Source: Clostridia bacterium
Lineage (GTDB): Bacteria; Bacillota_A; Clostridia; Oscillospirales; CAG-272
DNA: 18,215 nt
Assembly (NCBI GenBank): GCA_017529175.1
Contig: JAFXNX010000288.1
Location: forward strand, 1 to 18,215
Direction: 5' to 3'
Shown here: positions 12,938-18,215 of the stretch, piece after piece
Layout of the letters: each line of letters begins with the position of its first letter
Numbering within the stretch: the first letter of the stretch is position 1
Notes under the pieces: model-generated
What the model was told of the DNA's origin: nothing
The model's database searches: none
The model's input: the letters and a program-made list of their open reading frames with translations, nothing else
Translations under genes and position numbers: made by a program

Positions 12938-14245
12938 TCAGTTCCCGTCATTACGGGTCATTTTTGAAATAAAGAATCCGTCTGTGCCGTATTCATACGG
13001 CAGCAATGTCAGCATTCCGCTCTCCGACGTTATCCCGCCTGCCGTAAACGGAACGAGTGTGAAATCTTTGTTTTTGTCAAGAAAGCGGGATACGACCCCT
13101 TCGTTTTCATCCGGGTTGACCGTACAGGTGGAATAAACGATCACGCCCCCGCGTCTTACGTATTCCGACGCGCCTTCAAGCACTTTGATCTGTACGTCCG
13201 GAAGTCGGGATATATCTTCGACGCTCTTATATTTAATATCCGGTTTCTTTGATATCACGCCGAGCCCGGAACACGGAGCGTCGCATATCACGCGATCGGC
13301 TTTCCCTGTCAGGGAAGGGTCAGGCTTTGTAGCATCCCGGCAGGCGGCGTCGATAATATCTATTCCGAGACGCGCCGCGCCGCGTCTTATGAGGTCTGTC
13401 TTGTTTTCATGAAGATCGAATGAAAATACCTTTCCTTCGTTCTTCATATCGATCGATGCGGAAAACGATTTTCCACCGGGGGCGGCGCAGGTGTCGACTA
13501 CCGTCTCTCCAGGAAGCGGCGACAGCGCCGATACCGCAAGGCGGGACGCGGCGTCCTGTACGAACCATCTGCCGTCCGTCATATCGGCACCGGATAAACT
13601 GTCGACGTCGATCATATCGTCAAATAAAGGATTGACAGTTCCCCGCGGGAACACGTTGCCTGTAAGCTCCTCGGCGGCGCACTTCAAAGTATTCACTCTG
13701 ACCGTTGCGCGGCGCCCCTCGAGAAACGACGAGAGCACCTTTTCGCACCTGTCCTCTCCGAGCTTGCCGCAAAGAAAAGCGCAAAGCTCCTTCGGACACG
13801 AGTATCTGACTGATAAATAGCCGTACATATCTGTTCCCGGATCAGGAAGCGCTACGTCCTTTCCGCTTCGCAAAAACGTGCGAAGGAGCGCGTTTACAAA
13901 CCCTTTTGACCTCGGATTTGCGAGTGAGACAGTCTCCGATACCGCGGCGTGATCCGGTATCCTGTCGGTATACAAGAGCTGATAGATCCCGAGACGCAAA
14001 CACGTCAGCGTTTCGATATCTATTGAGTCAAGCGGTCTCGACGACAGACGAGATACTATATGATCTATCGTCGGTATCCTTTCGGCGACGCCGTATACGA
14101 GAGTCGTGTAAAGACGCTTGTCCGCATCGGAAAAATCGTACTTTGAGAGCTTTGCGGCGACTTCGAGATTCGTATATTTTCCGTGCTTTGCAAACGATAC
14201 GAGAGACTCGTACGCCGCGCCTCTTACGCTGTGCGCCTTCATCAT
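12938..14245 (-). CDS. rsmB: 16S rRNA (cytosine-967-C5)-methyltransferase RsmB
   Basis: The enzyme (Sun/Fmu) methylates C967 of 16S rRNA. The 435 residues show a NusB-like RNA-binding domain (about 5-130, with PDHAAVSETV and KGFVNALLR). A linker and a Rossmann methyltransferase domain follow: GRWFVQDAASRL (225-236), SAM loop DTCAAPGGKS (251-260), DAPCSG (322-327, C325) and YSTCT (371-375, catalytic C374). The last two motifs define RsmB/Nop2-type enzymes. Length is normal. The start ATG at 14245 overlaps the fmt stop in ATGATGA, and an ATG one codon later is equally possible; coupling to fmt replaces a strong ribosome-binding site. Confidence 0.95.
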   Translation of the reverse strand: MMKAHSVRGAAYESLVSFAKHGKYTNLEVAAKLSKYDFSDADKRLYTTLVYGVAERIPTIDHIVSRLSSRPLDSIDIETLTCLRLGIYQLLYTDRIPDHAAVSETVSLANPRSKGFVNALLRTFLRSGKDVALPDPGTDMYGYLSVRYSCPKELCAFLCGKLGEDRCEKVLSSFLEGRRATVRVNTLKCAAEELTGNVFPRGTVNPLFDDMIDVDSLSGADMTDGRWFVQDAASRLAVSALSPLPGETVVDTCAAPGGKSFSASIDMKNEGKVFSFDLHENKTDLIRRGAARLGIDIIDAACRDATKPDPSLTGKADRVICDAPCSGLGVISKKPDIKYKSVEDISRLPDVQIKVLEGASEYVRRGGVIVYSTCTVNPDENEGVVSRFLDKNKDFTLVPFTAGGITSESGMLTLLPYEYGTDGFFISKMTRNDGN

Positions 14246-15186
14246 GCTTCAGCGACGCCGAGACGCTCGCCTACGGCGATCTGTCTTCCTCTTACGAAGT
14301 CTGACGACGACATCTTTCCCTTACCCTCGGGGATGACCTCTGTGATAAGAAGCGCGCCGTCAGCGCACATGACGCAAAAGCCGTCCTTGTCCGCCGATAC
14401 TACTTCTCCCGGCGCGCCGGAAAAAGGTTTGTCCGTCAGTTCGGAGCGCGTTATCTGAAGAACTTTTCCGTTCGGAAGGGACGCAAACGCCCTCGGGAAC
14501 GGAGAAAGTCCCCTTATCTTATTGTGCACCGACAAAGCGGGCGCTGAAAAATCGATCACGCGGTCTTCCTTCGTTATTTTTTCGGCGTAAGTGGATTCCG
14601 CGTCGTTCTGTTTTGTTCTTGTCGCCTCGCCGCGTTTTATGAGTCCTACGGCGTCAAGGATCGCCGCCGAGCCCGCCTCGGCGAGTTTATCGTGTACCGT
14701 TTCGAAATTATCGTTTTCGTCTATTGCGACCTTTTTGCAAAGGATAACGTCTCCGGTATCAAGTCCTTCGTCCATATACATGGCGCAAACACCGCTCTCG
14801 CGCTCTCCGTTCATTATAGCTCTTTGTATGGGAGAGGCGCCGCGGTACTTCGGAAGGATCGACGCGTGCGCGTTGACACAGCCGTACTTCGGATAATTGA
14901 TGATATACGGCGGGAGTATTTTTCCGTACGCCGCGACGATGATGAGCTCCGGTCCTATCGACGAGAGCGTGTCCGAGAACGCGCCGTCCTTCAGAGTCTC
15001 CGGCTGAAACAGAGGTATTCCCTTATCCACGGCGTATTCTTTGACAGGGGACGGCACAAGGCGGTACCCTCTTCCCTTCGGACGGTCCGGCTGCGTTACG
15101 ACAGCGGCGACGTCCTCGCCCGCCTCGCACAAAGATCTGAGTATCTCACGCGCAAAATCCGGAGTACCCATAAAAAGTATCTTCAT
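14242..15186 (-). CDS. fmt: Methionyl-tRNA formyltransferase
   Basis: Fmt transfers a formyl group from 10-formyltetrahydrofolate to initiator Met-tRNA. The 314 residues begin MKILFMGTPDFA, the classic N-terminus. The active site has N105 and H107 followed by SILPKYRGASPI (109-120), with D143 in GLDTGD; these match Asn106, His108 and Asp144 of the E. coli enzyme. The C-terminal OB-fold domain (about 205-310) is complete. The ATG at 15186 is preferred over a GTG at 15204 because GAGG lies seven bases before it and family members start here. The gene follows def by 14 bases, the usual pairing of adding and removing the formyl group. Confidence 0.97.
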   Translation of the reverse strand: MKILFMGTPDFAREILRSLCEAGEDVAAVVTQPDRPKGRGYRLVPSPVKEYAVDKGIPLFQPETLKDGAFSDTLSSIGPELIIVAAYGKILPPYIINYPKYGCVNAHASILPKYRGASPIQRAIMNGERESGVCAMYMDEGLDTGDVILCKKVAIDENDNFETVHDKLAEAGSAAILDAVGLIKRGEATRTKQNDAESTYAEKITKEDRVIDFSAPALSVHNKIRGLSPFPRAFASLPNGKVLQITRSELTDKPFSGAPGEVVSADKDGFCVMCADGALLITEVIPEGKGKMSSSDFVRGRQIAVGERLGVAEA

Positions 15187-15200
15187 TCGCAGACCTCGCC

Positions 15201-15680
15201 TCACTCTTCAATTTCCGCTATTTCTTCTTCCGTCAGCATTCTGACGGCGTTATCAGTGAATATCACTCCGTCGAGATGGTCTATCTCGTGGCAGAACGCC
15301 CTTGCGAGAAGGTCGCTTCCCGTGACCGTATACTCGTTGCCGTTCCTGTCGATAGCTTTTACAGTAACCGTGAGAGGACGTTTCGTATATCCCCATTTAC
15401 CGGGAACTGAAAGACATCCCTCAAGCTCTTCCTGCTCGCCTTCGACCGCTATGATCTCGGGGTTTATCATTTCGTAGATCTGACCGGGCTCGCACTCGAC
15501 GATACATATCCTGCGAAGCACTCCGACCTGCGGCGCGGCAAGTCCGACGCCTTGTGCCTCGTGGAGCGTTTCTGCCATGTCGTCGAGAAGAGTAATTATT
15601 CTCGGTGTGATCTGTATCACCGGGCGGCACTTTTTCCTCAAAACGTCGTCACCGACTTTTACAATATTGAGCTTTGCCAT
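15201..15680 (-). CDS. def: Peptide deformylase
   Basis: Def removes the formyl group from the N-terminal methionine of new proteins, using an iron or zinc ion. The 159 residues carry all three motifs: GVGLAAPQVG (44-53), EGCLSVPG (87-94, metal ligand C89) and HEIDH (131-135, two His ligands and the catalytic Glu). Size and the short acidic C-terminus (EEEIAEIEE) are usual for clostridial enzymes. GGAGA lies six bases before the ATG. The gene lies 18 bases after priA. Confidence 0.97.
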   Translation of the reverse strand: MAKLNIVKVGDDVLRKKCRPVIQITPRIITLLDDMAETLHEAQGVGLAAPQVGVLRRICIVECEPGQIYEMINPEIIAVEGEQEELEGCLSVPGKWGYTKRPLTVTVKAIDRNGNEYTVTGSDLLARAFCHEIDHLDGVIFTDNAVRMLTEEEIAEIEE

Positions 15681-15698
15681 ATAATTCTCCGTTATATT

Positions 15699-18215
15699 TC
15701 ATATACTGTTCGGGTTTATATCGACCCCGAGCGTAACTTTTTTCTTTCCGTTTTTTCCGAATTCGCACATCAGAACGTCAAGCAGTTCGCGCACTCTCTT
15801 GTTTACGCGGCATTTTATGACCATCCTCATCCTGCACACGTTCTGTATCTTATAAACGGGGTTTTCAAAAGGTCCGAACGCCTGGTAAACTATGTCAGAG
15901 TATGTGCCCGACAGCAGTTCCCGAAGGCGCTCCGAAAGCCTTAGCGCCGACGCCGAAAGGTACGCCTCGTCCGACGACGACAGCGTCAGCAGGACTATAT
16001 CGCAGAAAGGCGGGAAAGCAAGCGCCCGTCTTAATCTGATCTCTCTGTCAAAGAACGTTCTGTAGTCCTGATACGCCGCGTCCCTTATCACGTTTGAATC
16101 GGGGTTCAGCGTCTGTATCACCGCGACGCCCTCTTCCCCTTTTCGTCTGCCCGCTCTTCCTATTACCTGCGTCAGCATCGAGAAGGTGCGCTCGGCTCCT
16201 CTGTAATCTTCTATGTAAAGCGACGCGTCGGCGCCGATGACGCCTACGGTCGTGACCTTCGGAAAATCATGCCCCTTTGCGACCATCTGCGTTCCGAGAA
16301 GGATGTTGGCGTCCCCTTTTCTGAATACGCCGAGGATCTTTTCGTGAGAAAACTTCGCGCCGGTCGTGTCCATATCCATGCGCGCGACTTTCGCGCCGGG
16401 TACGAGACGCAATATCTCCTCTTCCGCCTTCTGCGTTCCGCATCCGACGTATCTGAAATGCTCCTTCGAGCACGAAGGACACTTATCCGGTACCGCCTCG
16501 CGGTGACCGCAGTAATGACACGACAGATATCCGCGGCGTGTTCTGCCGGAGAACTCATCGTCAGAGTCTGCTCCTATAGAGCGGTAGGTGTGGAAAGTCA
16601 TCGAGACGGAGCAGTTCGGACATTTTATGCTTTCTCCGCAGCACATACACGCGACGGAGCTGTTATAACCGCGTCTGTTAAGGAACACTATCGACTGCTC
16701 GCCGGAATCAGAAGTCTCCGTGAGGCGTTCGATAAGCTCGGTGGAAAGAGGCGAATCGTTTCCGGCGACCGCCTCGCGGCGCATATCGCATATTTTTACC
16801 TTCGGAAGCTCGGCGCCGCCGTATCTCTCTTTAAGTTCAACGAGAGAATACTTGCCCGTCACCGCTTTGTAAAACGTTCCGACGGACGGCATCGCGGATG
16901 CGAGAAGAAGCATGGCGCCGCACTCGCCGCATCTGAATCTTGCGACGTCATGAGCGGAATACTTCGGGTCGGAATCCGATTTGTAAGTGTGTTCCTGTTC
17001 CTCGTCGATTATTATTAGTCCTATGTTCTTGAGAGGCGCGAAGATCGCGCTTCTCGTTCCTATGACTATACTGCTTCTGCCGTCTCCTATCCTGCGGTAT
17101 GCGTCATATCTCTCTCCGCTTGAAAGACCGGAATGCAAGACCGAGACGTTTTCTCCGTAATACCCGCAGAATACCGCGACCGCCTGAGGCGTCAGCGCGA
17201 TCTCGGGAACGAGCATAATGACGCCTTTGCCGTCCGCGATGACGCGGTCGATCATTTTCTTTATGACGGCGGTCTTCCCTGAACCTGTAACTCCGTAAAG
17301 CAGCGCGGCGCGAGGCGCGTCGTCAAGATATAGCTCTTCGAGCGCACGTAACGCCGCCGTCTGCGCCTCCGACAGGATATACTCCTCTTTTGGCGCTGAA
17401 ACTCCCTTGTAGGGGTTTCTTACAACGTCTTCGGTCCTGACCGTTATAAGTCCTTTTTTCTCAAGAGACGATACGTGGACTCTGCTGCATCCCGACTGCG
17501 CCGTAAGATCCGACTCAGACATCTCTGCGCGGGCGTTGTATAACACCTTGAGCGCGGAAAGCTGTCCTTCGCTTCTTATGCGGTACGTCGAAGTACCTCC
17601 GATTATATCGGACGCATCGTCCCGGCTTATCGCAAGAGATATATAATTCTCTGTTTTGATGTTCAAAGAATCCTTGATATCGACCGAACGGATAACGTAG
17701 CGGCCTTTTATGAGCGGGACGACGTATTTTGCCGTGTCGTCCCCGAACTCGGAGACGATCTTCGACATACGGCACTTCCCGTTCTCGGACAGATACCTGT
17801 AAAGCGCGACTGAACGTTCGGACAGTTTTGACGTCGCGCCGTCGAGCTGTTTTTTCGGGTCAACTTCGAGATATTCGGTGATCTTTGAAAAAGCTCCGGA
17901 CGGCACGATACTGCGAAGCGCTTCGCCGAAAGTGCAGAGCGTGTGTCTTTTCAGGAATTCGCAAAGGGACGCCTGCTCCGCGTCGATAAGAGGAGAATCT
18001 CCCGATACCGACAGTATCGGTTTCAGCTCCGAAAACTCGGACTTGTCGCAGATCTCTCTGACGACGGCGCTCATTTTTTTATTTCCGCCGCCGAAAGGGA
18101 CGAAGACGAGAGAACCCTCGGCGATCTTTTCCGAAAGCTCGGCGGGGATATAATAATCGTACAGTTTATCGGCAAAATACGGAACGTCGATAATGCTGAC
18201 TTTCGCAATATCAAA
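15699..18215 (-). CDS. priA: Primosomal protein N' (replication restart helicase PriA), 5' end outside window
   Basis: PriA reloads the replisome at stalled forks. The frame stays open to the right edge, so the first few codons are missing. The visible start, FDIAKVSIIDVPYFADKLYD, and VFVPFGGGNKK are the PriA DNA-binding N-terminus; the ATG at 18074 is therefore internal. Counting from the edge, the 838 residues hold Walker A GVTGSGKT (308-315), motif II DEEQ (404-407) and a zinc-binding insert with four Cys pairs from about 523 to 582. The helicase C-domain has LGTQMVAKGHDFP and QVIGRAGR. Two things are odd. Motif III reads SAMPS where SATPS is usual, and about 16 extra acidic/basic residues (SIGADSDDEFSGRTRRG) split the zinc region. 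It leads the visible operon; its promoter lies outside. Confidence 0.95.
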   Translation of the reverse strand, partial: FDIAKVSIIDVPYFADKLYDYYIPAELSEKIAEGSLVFVPFGGGNKKMSAVVREICDKSEFSELKPILSVSGDSPLIDAEQASLCEFLKRHTLCTFGEALRSIVPSGAFSKITEYLEVDPKKQLDGATSKLSERSVALYRYLSENGKCRMSKIVSEFGDDTAKYVVPLIKGRYVIRSVDIKDSLNIKTENYISLAISRDDASDIIGGTSTYRIRSEGQLSALKVLYNARAEMSESDLTAQSGCSRVHVSSLEKKGLITVRTEDVVRNPYKGVSAPKEEYILSEAQTAALRALEELYLDDAPRAALLYGVTGSGKTAVIKKMIDRVIADGKGVIMLVPEIALTPQAVAVFCGYYGENVSVLHSGLSSGERYDAYRRIGDGRSSIVIGTRSAIFAPLKNIGLIIIDEEQEHTYKSDSDPKYSAHDVARFRCGECGAMLLLASAMPSVGTFYKAVTGKYSLVELKERYGGAELPKVKICDMRREAVAGNDSPLSTELIERLTETSDSGEQSIVFLNRRGYNSSVACMCCGESIKCPNCSVSMTFHTYRSIGADSDDEFSGRTRRGYLSCHYCGHREAVPDKCPSCSKEHFRYVGCGTQKAEEEILRLVPGAKVARMDMDTTGAKFSHEKILGVFRKGDANILLGTQMVAKGHDFPKVTTVGVIGADASLYIEDYRGAERTFSMLTQVIGRAGRRKGEEGVAVIQTLNPDSNVIRDAAYQDYRTFFDREIRLRRALAFPPFCDIVLLTLSSSDEAYLSASALRLSERLRELLSGTYSDIVYQAFGPFENPVYKIQNVCRMRMVIKCRVNKRVRELLDVLMCEFGKNGKKKVTLGVDINPNSI

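Noticed and set aside
12927..12951. Upstream in-frame starts for rlmN (12951), fmt (15204) and the nucleoside hydrolase (4545)
   Set aside because: In each case a downstream ATG has the better-placed ribosome-binding site; for fmt and rlmN the upstream codon also overlaps or adjoins the end of the preceding gene.
18074..18074. ATG at 18074 as the start of priA
   Set aside because: The frame stays open for 47 more codons to the window edge and encodes the conserved PriA N-terminus; the ATG follows AAATAAAAAA, not a ribosome-binding site.

Overview
This window looks like a chromosomal segment from a spore-forming member of the Clostridia (Bacillota), probably a lineage with roughly balanced base composition. 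The evidence is the gene order of the housekeeping block on the right, a gene for the tiny sporulation peptide SpoVM, AGGAGG-type ribosome-binding sites, and a secreted repeat protein of a kind common in clostridia. Nothing in the sequence fixes the genus. No phage, CRISPR array or intact transposase was seen.

Right part (about 7965-18215, all on the minus strand): a tightly packed operon read from right to left, priA - def - fmt - rsmB - rlmN - stp (PP2C phosphatase) - prkC (PASTA kinase) - rsgA - spoVM. Neighbours overlap by up to 11 bases or lie no more than about 65 bases apart. This is the conserved Firmicutes block that joins replication restart, initiator Met-tRNA formylation and N-terminal deformylation, rRNA methylation, the Ser/Thr kinase-phosphatase pair and the 30S-assembly GTPase. 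priA runs off the right edge; codons read in frame to the last base and carry the expected PriA N-terminus. spoVM is only 23 codons and easily missed. The rpe and thiN genes that sit between rsgA and spoVM in Bacillus are absent.

Middle (4546-7964): a two-gene plus-strand unit with a clear extended -10 promoter. It encodes two single-pass membrane-anchored extracytoplasmic proteins, one of unknown function and one a phosphodiester glycosidase (NAGPA/DUF2233 family). It faces the operon tail-to-tail. Between them lies a 310-bp non-coding array of near-perfect hairpins bounded by two identical 36-bp hairpin copies.

Left part (1-4545, mostly minus strand): a nucleoside hydrolase-like gene; a tRNA-Ser(UGA) locus with one intact tRNA, tRNA fragments on both sides, duplicated terminator hairpins and a strong promoter framed by an 11-bp inverted repeat; a remnant of an XRE-type helix-turn-helix gene with its own terminator; and the 5' 778 codons of a secreted Gly-rich repeat protein that leaves the window at base 1.

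Most worth a second look: the short spoVM gene, the mosaic tRNA-Ser locus, the hairpin array, the paired envelope genes, and a 14-base promoter core shared by the two promoters that drive exported proteins.
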